Assembly: GCF_006912135.1 (NCBI RefSeq)
Contig: NZ_VIRS01000025.1
Location: 38,757-102,756, forward strand
Length of the DNA: 64,000 nt
Origin: Cryptosporangium phraense
GTDB taxonomy: Bacteria; Actinomycetota; Actinomycetes; Mycobacteriales; Cryptosporangiaceae
Reading direction: 5' to 3'
The notes under the pieces are model-generated. The model worked only from the letters and a program-made list of their open reading frames with translations, was not told the origin of the DNA and ran no database searches. This document shows positions 36,297 to 45,643 of this stretch, one piece after another. The translations under genes and the position numbers were made by a program. Within the stretch, counting starts at the first letter, position 1, and every line of letters begins with the position of its first letter.

Positions 36297-37821
36297 CGGT
36301 GGTAACCCTTCTGCGGCGCAGGAACCGGATGCCGTAGGCCACGGCGGCCCCGGTGAGAACGAGGTCGAAGATCGTGCCCGGCACGTGCGTGGCCCGGGCC
36401 AGGTTGTAGCCGTCGGGCAGGACGAAGAAGCTGAGCACGCCGCTGATCACGACGAGCACGGTCGCGAACCGGTCCTCGTCCGCGGCGGCCAGCGGAACCA
36501 GCGCCCAGAGCAGGTACCAGGGGTGGAACGACGCCCCGAAGATCGCGAGCACGAACAGCGCGGCCGCGCACGCTCCCAGTACCGCCCGGGCCGGCGCGGT
36601 CCGCACGCGCCACCAGAGCACGACCAGGATCACCAGCATGACGACGGTGCCGAGCGTCCGGGCCGGGCCCAGCACCGTGCGGTCGGGCGCCGACGTGAAC
36701 CAGGTCAGGAACATGCCCCAGCCGGTCGGGATCGACGTCCACTGCACCGAGACGCCGCTGGTGACGGCCAGCCCGTGCACCCAGCCCAGCCCGAGCCCGG
36801 CCAGCGCGCTCACCAGCCCGAACGCGGCCACCGCGGCCGCACCGGCCACCGCACCCACGCGCACGACCCGGTTCCACCAGCCCAGCCGTCCGGGCCCGAC
36901 CGGCCGGTTCGCGGCCACCAGCACGACGACGAACGGCAGCGCGACGACGGCCGAGACCTTCACCGCGGCGGCCAGCCCGATCAGCCCCCCGGCCGCCGCC
37001 CCGACCGCGTACAGCCCCCGCCGGGGCGCGTCCGGCCCGCCCCCGGCCGCGTCCGGCCCGCGCCGGGCCGCCGGGGCGGCCACCCAGAGCGCACCGGCCA
37101 GGAACGGCAGCATCAGCGCCTCGTTGTGCCCGCCCGCCACCAACTGGGCCAGCACCAGCGGGTTCGCGATCAGCAACCACTGCGCGCGGCTCGGCGAGGC
37201 CCCGTACGCGGCGGCCATCCGCGGGACGATCACCGCCAGCACGACCAGGCCGAGCACGGCCAGGAAACGCAAGCCCAGCAGCGCGACGACGAGGTTGTCG
37301 CCGGCCGCGCCGGCGACCCAGCTGGCCAGGTACAGGTACAGCGGCCCGTACGGCGCCGGCGTACTGACCCAGGTGGACGAGACCGACGACACCCAGTCGG
37401 CGCCGAGCCCGGACGGGATCTCGGCCGGACCGATCCGGTACGGGTCGAAGCCCCGCGCGAGCACCAGGCCCTGAGCGGCGTAGGAGTAGAGGTCGCGGCT
37501 GAACATCGGCGGCCCGAACAGCAGCGGCAGCGCCCACAGCGCGGCCGTGCCGGTCACGGACCCGGCCGAGGACTCCGTCCGCAGCCGCCACCACGCGTAG
37601 ACCAGCAGCGTCATGCCGATCGCGGCCAGCGTGATGCACACCGCCGGCCCGATCCCGTGACGCAGATCGCGCAGCACCGGGGCGTCCCACAGGGGATCGG
37701 GGCGGGGCAGCACACCGGCGCCCAGCCCGCCGACCGCGATCAGCACCGAACCGGCGAAACCCGTCCACCGGGCGTTGGTCACCCGAACAGCGGTCGTCAC
37801 GGCGACCATGGTCTCAGCCAT
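36283..37821 (-). CDS. mptA: Polyprenol-phosphomannose alpha-1,6-mannosyltransferase (MptA/MptB type)
   Basis: A 512-residue GT-C membrane enzyme with about 12 hydrophobic segments. The first periplasmic loop holds FGPPMFSRDLYSYAAQG, with the acidic residue expected for GT-C catalysis. STPAPYGPLYLYLASW and FHPWYLLWALVPLAA are typical of this family. In mycobacteria MptA/MptB build the mannan core of lipomannan. MptA lies beside a polyprenyl synthase, Rv2175c and pknL, as its homologue does nearby here. A Gly/Pro/Asp repeat (GGGPDA units) sits in one loop. It starts one base after the crtI stop and overlaps crtB, so it is translated within a carotenoid operon. Confidence 0.9.
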   Translation of the reverse strand: MAETMVAVTTAVRVTNARWTGFAGSVLIAVGGLGAGVLPRPDPLWDAPVLRDLRHGIGPAVCITLAAIGMTLLVYAWWRLRTESSAGSVTGTAALWALPLLFGPPMFSRDLYSYAAQGLVLARGFDPYRIGPAEIPSGLGADWVSSVSSTWVSTPAPYGPLYLYLASWVAGAAGDNLVVALLGLRFLAVLGLVVLAVIVPRMAAAYGASPSRAQWLLIANPLVLAQLVAGGHNEALMLPFLAGALWVAAPAARRGPDAAGGGPDAPRRGLYAVGAAAGGLIGLAAAVKVSAVVALPFVVVLVAANRPVGPGRLGWWNRVVRVGAVAGAAAVAAFGLVSALAGLGLGWVHGLAVTSGVSVQWTSIPTGWGMFLTWFTSAPDRTVLGPARTLGTVVMLVILVVLWWRVRTAPARAVLGACAAALFVLAIFGASFHPWYLLWALVPLAAADEDRFATVLVVISGVLSFFVLPDGYNLARATHVPGTIFDLVLTGAAVAYGIRFLRRRRVTTDELA

Positions 37822-37822
37822 G

Positions 37823-39301
37823 TCAGCCGGTGATGCGTTCAGCCGCCAGCCGCCCGGAGACCAGCACCATCGGCACCCCGACGCCCGGCTGGGTGCCGGA
37901 TCCGGTGAACACGACGTTGTCGAGGCCCGGCGCCAGGTTCGACGGGCGGAACGGCCCGGTCTGGAAGAACGTGTGGGCGGCCGCGAACGGAGCGCCCATC
38001 GCCAGCCCGGTCGCCTGCCAGTCGGCCGGCGTCACCGTGCGCTCGACCTCGATCCCGTCGCCGAACCCGACGTAACCCCGCGCCTCCAGCACCGCGACGA
38101 GCTCGTCCCGGTAGCGCGGGCCGACCACCGACCAGTCGATCGGCGCGCCCGTGTGCGGGGTCGGCGCCAGCACGTAGTAGGTCTGCTTCCCGGCCGGGGC
38201 CAGCGACGGATCCGAGAGCGTCGGGTTGCACACCAGCAGCGACGGGTCGCTCATCAGTTCCTGGCGGTCGATCAGCTCGGTGAACGTCCGCTTCCAGGCC
38301 CGTCCGAAGTGGATGTTGTGGTGGGCGGTCTTGGTGTACCGGGCGGTGGACCCGGCGTGCAGCAGGAAGCACGACGGCGAGTAGCGGAGGTTCTTGATCC
38401 GCCGCGGCGCGGCGGAGGAGGGCAGCAGGTCGCGGTAGGCGACCGGCAGGTCCGGATTGAGGACGACGACGTCCGCCGCGATGTGGTCCCCGTCACTCGT
38501 GCGGACGCCGACCGCGCGGCCGTTCTTCGTCTCGACCTGGGTGACGGTCGTGCCGTACCGGATCCGGGCGCCGTGCTTCTCGGCCGCGCCGGCCAGCGCG
38601 GTCGGCACCGCGTGGATGCCGCCCTTGGGGAAGAACACGCCGGCGACCGAGTCCATGTACGCGATCACCGCGTAGATCGCCAGCGCCTGAAACGGCGAGA
38701 CGCCCGCGTACATCGCCTGGAAACTGAAGATGCGCTGGGTGCGCGGGTCCTTGAGGTACTGGCCGACCTTGGGCGCGAGCCGCCGGAACCCGCCCAGCGC
38801 GAGCAGCCGGGCGATGCCGGGGCCCACCAGATCGAGCGGCGAGTCCAGGTTCCGGTCGATGAACTCGTCCATCTCCAGGCGGTACAGCTCGGAGACGAAA
38901 TCGACGAACTTGCGGTAGCCGTCGGCCTCGCGCGGGCCGCAGACCTCACTGATCTCTTCCGCCATGCGTTCGGCGTCGGGGTGGACGTCGAGCTGCGAGC
39001 CGTCCGGGTAGAACGCGCGGTAGAGCGGGCTGACCGGCTCGAGCGTCAGCCAGTCGCTCATCCGCTCGCCGACCGCGCCGAACGCGTCCTCGATGAGGTT
39101 CGGCATCGTGAGCACGGTCGGGCCGGTGTCGAACTGGTAGCCGTCGACGGTCAGCCGCCCGGCCCGGCCGCCCGGCACGGACTCGCGCTCGACGATCGTC
39201 ACCTGCCGTCCGGCGCCGAGCAGTCTGAGAGCGCACGAGAGGCCGGCGAGGCCGGCTCCGACGACGACGACGTGTTCAGTGGGGCCGGTGACAGTGCGCA
39301 C
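37823..39301 (-). CDS. crtI: Phytoene desaturase
   Basis: A 492-residue FAD enzyme that converts phytoene to lycopene by successive desaturations. It has the N-terminal dinucleotide motif VVVVGAGLAGLSCALRL, then ERESVPGGRAGRL and DTGPTVLTMP. The C-terminal carotenoid-desaturase signature is GLDNVVFTGSGTQPGVGVPMVLVSGRLAAERI. GTG at 39301; another in-frame GTG six codons upstream is possible. First gene of an operon with mptA and crtB (1-nt gap, TGACATG). Confidence 0.93.
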   Translation of the reverse strand: MRTVTGPTEHVVVVGAGLAGLSCALRLLGAGRQVTIVERESVPGGRAGRLTVDGYQFDTGPTVLTMPNLIEDAFGAVGERMSDWLTLEPVSPLYRAFYPDGSQLDVHPDAERMAEEISEVCGPREADGYRKFVDFVSELYRLEMDEFIDRNLDSPLDLVGPGIARLLALGGFRRLAPKVGQYLKDPRTQRIFSFQAMYAGVSPFQALAIYAVIAYMDSVAGVFFPKGGIHAVPTALAGAAEKHGARIRYGTTVTQVETKNGRAVGVRTSDGDHIAADVVVLNPDLPVAYRDLLPSSAAPRRIKNLRYSPSCFLLHAGSTARYTKTAHHNIHFGRAWKRTFTELIDRQELMSDPSLLVCNPTLSDPSLAPAGKQTYYVLAPTPHTGAPIDWSVVGPRYRDELVAVLEARGYVGFGDGIEVERTVTPADWQATGLAMGAPFAAAHTFFQTGPFRPSNLAPGLDNVVFTGSGTQPGVGVPMVLVSGRLAAERITG

Positions 39302-39345
39302 GGTTGAACCGTAGGGCACCCCGACCCGGTCGGCACGTCGAGGCG

Positions 39346-40764
39346 TTACCGCCGTTCCCAGCCCGCCGGGCCCCCGATGGCCAGCGGATTCGTGCCGGTC
39401 ACGGCCAGCAGGTACCAGGCCGTCGTGCCGACGTGGCGGTACGGGTAGTAGCCGGTGTCGCCGAGTCCGGTGTGCAGCGGGCTGGTCGCCGCGACCAGGC
39501 CCTCGCCGTCGGCCAGCGGCTTGTCGCCGGCCTTCTCGTCGGTGCCGAGGGTGGCCTGGGCCTCGGCCAGCGTGTTCAGCCGCGCGGTCGCGGCGTCCAG
39601 GTCGCCGGGCTTCGCCCGCTCCAGCAGCGCGGCCGCAAGCTGCGCGGTGCCCTCCAGCCAGACCGCGTCCGGGTCCGGCGTCGGCAGTCCCGGTTCGACG
39701 GGGACGGTCGGGTCGACGAGTCGGCTGCGGTCGGAGCAGGTCACGCCGGTGACCGTGACCCCCACCGGCAGCGCGCTGTTCACCCGCTCGGCCGTGTCGG
39801 TGACCGTGAGCTCGGCGATCACGTAGTCCAGGGCGGCGGTGTTCGCCGCGCGTGGGCTGCCGGCCAGGCCGAGCACGGCCGACGTCTGGCTCGCGGTCGT
39901 GACCGGGAACCGGCCGACGACGATCCCGTCGTCCGAGCCGGACGCGTAGAAGCCGCCGTCGGCCTGCCACATCCGGTGCACGAACGCGGCCGCCTTGGTG
40001 CGCCGGTCCAACCAGATCTCGTCGCCGGTCAGCGTCGCGAGCTGGCCGAAGAACGCGGCCAGGACCGCGTTGTGGGACGTGTCGGTGCGGGTCAGCGTCG
40101 TCCCGGCGCGGTCGACGCCGGCCCGGTAGCCGCCCAGGGCCTGGTTCGTGCCGCAGGTGGCGGCCACCCAGTTGCCGAGCCGGACCGCGGCGGTCAGGAA
40201 GGCCGGGTTGAGGCCCCGGCGGGCCAGCGCCAGCAGCGCGAGCCCGGCCCAGGCCTGGTCGCCGGTGTAGCTCGCGCTGTGGTCGAAGACGTTGCCGGCG
40301 TTCACCAGGCCGTCCGGCTGGACGAACCCGTTGGCCTGGACGACGCCGTTCCGGGCGTACGGGCCGACCGTGTACGACTGGCGCAGCCGGCCGTCGCGGT
40401 AGGCCGGATCATGGTCCTGGGCGTACCGGAGCGACTCGCCGATGATGCGGGCCCGCTCGACCGACGCCGGTGAGCCCTCGGCCAGGTAGGCCAGCGCGGC
40501 GACCGCGGCGTCGTAGAGGTACGCGGTGCCGTAGAGGCCGATCTCGTCCGAGTACGACTGGGGCAGGCGCAACGTCCCGTAGGCGGGGTAGTGGACGTCC
40601 ATCGCCGCGTTGAGGAACCGGTATCCGGCCCGCACCGCCGGGTGACGCTGGATCTGCGCGACCGCGGGGGCGGCGCTCAGCCCGATGCCCGCGATGCTCG
40701 TGGCGCCGAACAGTGCGGCGCTCCCCATCAGTACGCCCCGCCGGCTGATTCGCTGACCTGCCAC
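39346..40764 (-). CDS. Tat-exported six-hairpin (alpha/alpha-toroid) protein
   Basis: A 472-residue secreted protein. The N-terminus QRISRRGVLMGSAALFGATS is a twin-arginine signal followed by AAPAVA, a likely cleavage site. The mature part has repeated helical hairpins typical of six-hairpin glycosidase-like proteins (YGTAYLYDAAVAALAYLAEG, AWAGLALLALARRGLNPAF, WLEGTAQLAAALLERAK). No catalytic assignment is possible. GTG at 40764 puts the twin-Arg motif near residue 8; an ATG at 40821 would add 19 residues without a ribosome site. It lies just upstream of crtI on the same strand. A cell-envelope glycan may be its target (inference). Confidence 0.78.
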   Translation of the reverse strand: MAGQRISRRGVLMGSAALFGATSIAGIGLSAAPAVAQIQRHPAVRAGYRFLNAAMDVHYPAYGTLRLPQSYSDEIGLYGTAYLYDAAVAALAYLAEGSPASVERARIIGESLRYAQDHDPAYRDGRLRQSYTVGPYARNGVVQANGFVQPDGLVNAGNVFDHSASYTGDQAWAGLALLALARRGLNPAFLTAAVRLGNWVAATCGTNQALGGYRAGVDRAGTTLTRTDTSHNAVLAAFFGQLATLTGDEIWLDRRTKAAAFVHRMWQADGGFYASGSDDGIVVGRFPVTTASQTSAVLGLAGSPRAANTAALDYVIAELTVTDTAERVNSALPVGVTVTGVTCSDRSRLVDPTVPVEPGLPTPDPDAVWLEGTAQLAAALLERAKPGDLDAATARLNTLAEAQATLGTDEKAGDKPLADGEGLVAATSPLHTGLGDTGYYPYRHVGTTAWYLLAVTGTNPLAIGGPAGWERR

Positions 40765-40909
40765 CGTGCCGCCCCCGAGTGCGCTCGTGTGCGCCGGGGT
40801 ACCGGCGCGACCTGCGCTCATTGCGCACCGTCACGGTTGCAATCCGCGGCGACACGCCGGATCGAGGCCCGATCGCGATGCGTCCGGCCCGTCGGGTTCG
40901 GCCGGCCCG

Positions 40910-41977
40910 TCAGGCTCGGCGGGCGGTGGCCGCGGCGGCGAGCTCGGCGAGCGCCTCGGCGGCTTCGGCGTCGACCGGGGCGGCCCGCAGCGCGTCCAGC
41001 GCACGCTGGGTCAGCGACGTGATCCGCTCCTCGGTGCGGGCCAGCGCCCCGGTTTCGACGAGGACGCCGCGCAGCGCGTCGACGCCCTCGTCGGCCAGGT
41101 CGGGGTCGCCGAGGTGACGGTCGAGCAGCTCGTGCTGGGCCGTCGTGGCGCGTTCGGCCGCGTAGGCCAGCAGCAGCGTGCGCTTGCCCTCGCGGAGGTC
41201 GTCGCCGGCCGGTTTTCCGGTCTCGGCCGGGTCGCCGAACACCCCGAGGACGTCGTCCCGGAGCTGGAACGCCTCGCCGATCGGCAGCCCGTACCGGCTG
41301 AGCGAGTCGAGCAGGTCCGGCCCGGCCCCGGCCAGCGCGGCCCCGAGGTGCAGCGGACGCTCGACCGTGTACTTCGCCGCCTTGTACCGCACGACCCGGA
41401 CCGCCCGGTCGACCGAGTGGCCGCCCTGCGCCTGGGCCAGCACGTCGAGGTACTGCCCGGCCATGATCTCGGTGCGCATCTCGTCCCAGATCGGTCGGGC
41501 ACGTTCGAGCGCGTCGGCCGGCATCCCCGACCGGTCGAGCATCTCGTCGGCCCAGATCAGGCAGACGTCGCCGAGCAGGATCGCGGCCGCGGTGCCGAAC
41601 CGCTCGGCGCTGCCGGTGTACTTCTCGGCCCGGTGCAGGGCCTCGAAGTGCCGGTGCACGGCCGGTTTGCCCCGCCGGGTGTCGGAGCCGTCCATCACGT
41701 CGTCGTGAATCAGCGCGCAGGCCTGCACGAGTTCCAGCGCCCCGACCGCGCGGACCAGCGCGTCCGAACCGTGGCCACCGGCCGCGCGGTAGCCCCAGTA
41801 GGCGAACGCGGGCCGCAGGCGCTTGCCGCCGTCGAGGAAGTCGGCCAGCGCGTCGGCCACCGGGCCGAGCTCGGGACCGACCAGCGCGAGGCGGCCGCGA
41901 CGGCGGTGCAGGTGGGCGCGGAGGGCCGCGCTCACGCGCGCCCGCAGGTCATCCCGGTCGAGCGGGGTGGCGGCCAC
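40910..41977 (-). CDS. Polyprenyl (geranylgeranyl-type) diphosphate synthase
   Basis: A 355-residue trans-prenyltransferase. The first aspartate-rich motif is [16 protein letters not shown], the second [30 protein letters not shown] gives the diphosphate-binding Lys/Arg. It makes linear prenyl diphosphates, probably GGPP for CrtB (inference from context). It corresponds in position to idsA2 (Rv2173) beside mptA and the metF-like gene. GTG at 41977 with AAGGAGA upstream. Confidence 0.93.
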   Translation of the reverse strand: MAATPLDRDDLRARVSAALRAHLHRRRGRLALVGPELGPVADALADFLDGGKRLRPAFAYWGYRAAGGHGSDALVRAVGALELVQACALIHDDVMDGSDTRRGKPAVHRHFEALHRAEKYTGSAERFGTAAAILLGDVCLIWADEMLDRSGMPADALERARPIWDEMRTEIMAGQYLDVLAQAQGGHSVDRAVRVVRYKAAKYTVERPLHLGAALAGAGPDLLDSLSRYGLPIGEAFQLRDDVLGVFGDPAETGKPAGDDLREGKRTLLLAYAAERATTAQHELLDRHLGDPDLADEGVDALRGVLVETGALARTEERITSLTQRALDALRAAPVDAEAAEALAELAAAATARRA

Positions 41978-41990
41978 GCGGTCTCCTTCT

Positions 41991-42008
41991 TTGACGGGTT
42001 TCTGTCAA
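41991..42008. promoter_or_regulatory. Inverted repeat in the polyprenyl synthase/metF divergent promoter
   Basis: TTGAC-N8-GTCAA is a perfect inverted repeat in the 61-nt gap between divergent genes. The arms also look like -35 elements facing each way. On the plus strand TGTCAA (42003-42008) and TACTGT (42027-42032) are 18 nt apart, and TACTGT lies six bases before the metF ATG, a leaderless arrangement. Confidence 0.5.
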
Positions 42009-42038
42009 GGTATCTGGTCGGTCGACTACTGTGGTCAC

Positions 42039-42950
42039 ATGGCAACCGGTGTTTCCGTTCGGCGGACCTCCGTGGGTGACCTCGTCCGGGACGACGCGCC
42101 GACGTACTCGTTCGAGTTCTTCCCGCCGAAGACCGACGCGGGCGAGAAACAGCTCTGGCAGGCGATCCGCGAGCTGGAGGCGCTGCAGCCCTCGTTCGTC
42201 TCGATCACCTACGGCGCCGGCGGGTCGAGCCGGGACCGCACGGTCGGCATCACCGAGCGGATCGCCACCGAGACGACGCTGCTGCCGATGGCCCACCTCA
42301 CCGCGGTGAACCACTCGGTGGCCGAGCTGCGCAACGTGATCGGGCACTACGCGGCGGCCGGCGTGCACGACGTGCTGGTGCTGCGCGGCGACCCGCCGGG
42401 TGACCCGCAGGCCGACTGGATCGCCCATCCGGAGGGTTACTCGTACGCCTCCGAGCTGGTTTCGCTGGTGCGGAATTCGGGTGACTTCTGCGTCGGCGTG
42501 GCCGCGTTCCCGGAGAAGCACCCGCGCTCGCCCGACCTCGAGTCCGACGTGCGGTTCTTCGTCGACAAGTGCCGGGCCGGGGCCGACTTCGCGATCACCC
42601 AGTTCTTCTTCGACTGGCAGGACTGGGCCCGGCTGCGTGACGCGGTCGCGGCGGCCGGGTGCGACGTTCCGATCGTCCCCGGCGTGATGCCGGTGACGAA
42701 CGTGTCGCAGATCGAGCGGATGGCGATCCTGTCCGGGGCCGCGTTCCCGTCGGACCTGGCCGACCGGCTGCGCGCGGTGGCCGACGACCAGAACGCGGTC
42801 CGGGAGATCGGCGTCGAGGTGGCGACGACGCTTTCGGCCCGCCTGCTGGCCGAGGGCGCGCCCGGCATCCACTTCATCACGCTGAACCGCTCGGCCTCGA
42901 CGCGCGAGGTCTGGGCGAACCTGGCCCCGGCCCAGGTCGCCGTCCGCTGA
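42039..42950 (+). CDS. metF: Methylenetetrahydrofolate reductase
   Basis: A 303-residue FAD-dependent TIM-barrel reductase making 5-methyl-THF for methionine synthesis. Seen: [11 protein letters not shown] with the catalytic Glu, [42 protein letters not shown] and [12 protein letters not shown] at 42039 gives the standard N-terminus. No ribosome site; a -10-like TACTGT lies six bases upstream, so leaderless translation is likely. It is divergent from the polyprenyl synthase. Rv2172c is the positional counterpart in M. tuberculosis. Confidence 0.95.
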   Translation: MATGVSVRRTSVGDLVRDDAPTYSFEFFPPKTDAGEKQLWQAIRELEALQPSFVSITYGAGGSSRDRTVGITERIATETTLLPMAHLTAVNHSVAELRNVIGHYAAAGVHDVLVLRGDPPGDPQADWIAHPEGYSYASELVSLVRNSGDFCVGVAAFPEKHPRSPDLESDVRFFVDKCRAGADFAITQFFFDWQDWARLRDAVAAAGCDVPIVPGVMPVTNVSQIERMAILSGAAFPSDLADRLRAVADDQNAVREIGVEVATTLSARLLAEGAPGIHFITLNRSASTREVWANLAPAQVAVR

Positions 42951-42959
42951 GTTTCTCGG

Positions 42960-42997
42960 CTTTCCGGGGTCTGGACGGCCCCCAGAACCCCGGAAAG
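42960..42997. terminator. Hairpin between convergent metF and carotenoid genes
   Basis: CTTTCCGGGGT pairs with ACCCCGGAAAG, and the stem continues inward through CTGG/CCAG with a one-base bulge. It lies nine bases after the metF stop and nine before the stop of the convergent desaturase gene. Confidence 0.8.
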
Positions 42998-43005
42998 TCG
43001 ACAAT

Positions 43006-44484
43006 CTACGCGGGACCGACCAGGGCGGCCACGATCTGGGCGCTCAGCGTGACCAAGGGGAGGCCGCCGCCCGGGTGGGACGAGCCGCCCACCAGGAACA
43101 ACCCCGGCACGATCGAGCGGTTGGCCGGGCGGAGGAACGCGGCCCGGGGCCCGTTGCTGGACGTGCCGTAGATCGCGCCGCCGATCGCGTGCGTCTTGGC
43201 CTCGAGGTCGGCCGGCGTGACGATCTCCCGGAACAGGATGCGATCGCGCACGTCGTAACCGCGTTCCGCCAGCCGCTCCAGGAGCTGGTCGGCGTACCGC
43301 GGAGCCAACCCCGGGGTCCGCCAGTCGACGGCGCCCCTCCCGGTGCCCTGGCGGGCCGCGTTCACGAGCAGGAACACCGCTTCGTGGCCGTCCGGGCGGA
43401 CGTCCGGGTCGTCGGGTACCGACAGGTACAGCGTCGGGTCCGGCACCGGACGCCCCGGGTCGCCGAAGACGTGGTCGAACTCCTCGTCGTAGCGGCCCGG
43501 CGGGAACAGCACGGTGTGGTGGGCCAGCCCGGGCGTCCGGCCCCGCAGGCCGAGGAGCAGCACGAACCCCGACAGCGACGGCGTGGTCTGGTGCAACGAC
43601 CGCAGCGCCGACGGCACCGCGATCAGGTCCCGGTAGACGTGCGCCGCATCCGCGTTCGCCACGACGACGTCGGCGGGCAGGCGTCCGCCGTCGGCGAGCA
43701 GGACGCCGGTGACCCCGCGGGCGTTCGCGGTGATGCGGGTGACCTCGGTGCTCGTCCGGATCGTCACGTGGTGCTCGACGCACCGGGCGAGCAGGGCGTC
43801 GGCCAGCCGGCGCAGCCCGCCGGCGATGTACCAGCCGCCGAACGCCAGCTCGGCGTACGGCACCGAGGCCAACGCGGCCGGGGCCTTCCGCGGGTCCGAG
43901 CCGGTGTAGGTCGCGTAGCGCTCGACGAACTGCTGCAGCCGGGGATCGCGCAGGTAGGTGCGGGCCAGCCCGCGCAGCGACCGGCCCGGCGCGATCGTGG
44001 CCAGGTCGTTCAGCCGGGTCGCGTAGCGGGCCAGGGTGCGCGGCCCGGCCAGCGTCGAGGTGAGGAACGGCTCGTAGGTCGCGTCCCAGATCTTCTCGGC
44101 CCGCTGCCAGAACTGGGCCCAGTCGCTGCCCGCGCCGCCGCCGAACGCGTCGTCGATCCGGCGCCGGAACTCGAACGGGTCGGCGCAGGAGTCCAGTCGG
44201 GAGCCGTCGCCGAAGCGGTAGCGGGCGATCGGGTCGAGCGGCACCAGGTCGAGCACCTTCTCGAGCGGGTCGCCGGTCTCCCGGAAGAAGTCCGCGAACA
44301 CCTGCGGCAGCGTCACCAGGCTCGGGCCGGTGTCGAACCGGAAGCCGTCGCGGGTCAGCAGGCCGAGCTTCCCCCCGACCTCGGGCGCGCGTTCGCAGAC
44401 CGTGACCCGGTGCCCGGCTGCCGCCAGCCGCGCCGCCGCGGCGAGCCCGCCGACGCCCGCCCCCACGACGACGACCTCAGCCAA
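43006..44484 (-). CDS. CrtD-like carotenoid desaturase or oxygenase
   Basis: A 492-residue member of the phytoene desaturase superfamily, distinct from CrtI at 37.8 kb. N-terminal VVVVGAGVGGLAAAARLAAA, EVGGKLGLLTRDGFRFDTGP and C-terminal FLVGGSSHPGGGLPLVTLSAQIV. The GGGLP-V-LS ending resembles CrtD 3,4-desaturases, and its neighbours are CruF and a CruG-like transferase, so 3',4'-desaturation of a hydroxylated carotenoid end is the best guess. The start is TTG at 44484, inside the last codons of the glycosyltransferase gene; no ATG or GTG is available near the family N-terminus. Confidence 0.82.
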   Translation of the reverse strand: MAEVVVVGAGVGGLAAAARLAAAGHRVTVCERAPEVGGKLGLLTRDGFRFDTGPSLVTLPQVFADFFRETGDPLEKVLDLVPLDPIARYRFGDGSRLDSCADPFEFRRRIDDAFGGGAGSDWAQFWQRAEKIWDATYEPFLTSTLAGPRTLARYATRLNDLATIAPGRSLRGLARTYLRDPRLQQFVERYATYTGSDPRKAPAALASVPYAELAFGGWYIAGGLRRLADALLARCVEHHVTIRTSTEVTRITANARGVTGVLLADGGRLPADVVVANADAAHVYRDLIAVPSALRSLHQTTPSLSGFVLLLGLRGRTPGLAHHTVLFPPGRYDEEFDHVFGDPGRPVPDPTLYLSVPDDPDVRPDGHEAVFLLVNAARQGTGRGAVDWRTPGLAPRYADQLLERLAERGYDVRDRILFREIVTPADLEAKTHAIGGAIYGTSSNGPRAAFLRPANRSIVPGLFLVGGSSHPGGGLPLVTLSAQIVAALVGPA

Positions 44485-45643
44485 CGGTCCGTCCCTTCCA
44501 CCGCAGCGCGCCTCGACGGCGCAGCACCACCGACCGTGCCACCAGGTACCCGAATGCGCCGATCGAAACCGGGTGGGCGAGCGCGTCCGGCCAGGCGCGA
44601 CCGCCGCTGGCCCGGGCCGCGACGACCCGGCCGGCCACCCCGGCCGCGTAGCCGAGCGCGCCGATCCGGCTACCGCGCAGGGCGGCGGCCGCGGGCAGGA
44701 CGTACAGGAACCCGAGCGCGGCCACGGTCGCGGCGGCGCCGGGAGCTCCTCCGAAGGCCGCCCACAGTGACTTCGAGTACCCGTCGCGCAGCTCCGGCCA
44801 CGACTCGTACATCCGGCACTCGGCGATCGTCGAGCCGTCGGTGACCACTCCGCGGCCGCCGACGCGCTTGATCGCCCGCAGCAGCGCGATGTCCTCGAGC
44901 ACGTCGCCGCGGACCGCCCCGTGGCCACCCGCCTTCTCGTAGGCCTCCCGCCGGACCACCAGGAACTGCCCGTTGGCCGCGGTCAGCGACGGTTTCGGCG
45001 AGCGCTCGGCCAGGCCCAGCGGCAGCGTCGTCAGCCACGACCACTGCAGCAGCGGCTGGATCAGCCGCTCGGCCGGGGTCTCGGCCACCTGCCGGGGGTA
45101 GGGCGAGACGAGATCGAGGTCGTCCAGCATCGCCAGGGCGGCGGTCAGCGCGTCCGGCGCGAGGACGACGTCCGCGTCCACGAAGACCAGGACCTCGGAT
45201 CCGGGCGCGGCCGCCGCGGCCAGCTGCGCGCAGGCGTGCGGCTTCCCCAGCCACCCCGGGGGGAGCGGCGCGCCGGTCAGGACCCGGACCCGCGGATCGC
45301 CGTCGGCGATCTCCTTGACCCGCTCCGCGGTCCGGTCGGTGCTCCCGTCGTCGAGCACCACCACTTCGTACGGGGGGACGCTCCGCAGAGCGAGCAGTGC
45401 CCGCAGACACGGCCCGACCCGGTTCTCCTCGTCCCGCAGCGGAAGCAGGACGGAGACCCGGGCCCGCGTCTCGGCCGGGGCGCCGGGCGCCCGCCGCAGC
45501 AACCGAGCGTTGACGACGCTGTGCACCGTGAGCGCCGCCGCCCCAACCGACGCCCACACGACCGGATCCCGCACGAGCCGCCGCAGCGCTTGCTGCCCCG
45601 AGGTGGCGCGGCCCGAGGCGGCGCGGCCCGGGACCCGAATCAT
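44477..45643 (-). CDS. GT2 glycosyltransferase, CruG-like
   Basis: A 388-residue membrane-associated GT-A transferase. Seen: RVSVLLPLRDEENRVGPCLRAL, VVLDDGSTDRTAERV, the D-x-D region VLVFVDADVVLAPDAL, TAANGQFLVVRREAY and EDIALLRAIKRVGG. Hydrophobic segments lie near the N-terminus (VVWASVGAAALTVHSVV) and C-terminus. Position between cruF and the crtD-like gene indicates transfer of a sugar to the hydroxyl that CruF creates. ATG at 45643 overlaps the cruF stop (ATGA). The donor sugar is unknown. Confidence 0.83.
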   Translation of the reverse strand: MIRVPGRAASGRATSGQQALRRLVRDPVVWASVGAAALTVHSVVNARLLRRAPGAPAETRARVSVLLPLRDEENRVGPCLRALLALRSVPPYEVVVLDDGSTDRTAERVKEIADGDPRVRVLTGAPLPPGWLGKPHACAQLAAAAAPGSEVLVFVDADVVLAPDALTAALAMLDDLDLVSPYPRQVAETPAERLIQPLLQWSWLTTLPLGLAERSPKPSLTAANGQFLVVRREAYEKAGGHGAVRGDVLEDIALLRAIKRVGGRGVVTDGSTIAECRMYESWPELRDGYSKSLWAAFGGAPGAAATVAALGFLYVLPAAAALRGSRIGALGYAAGVAGRVVAARASGGRAWPDALAHPVSIGAFGYLVARSVVLRRRGALRWKGRTVG

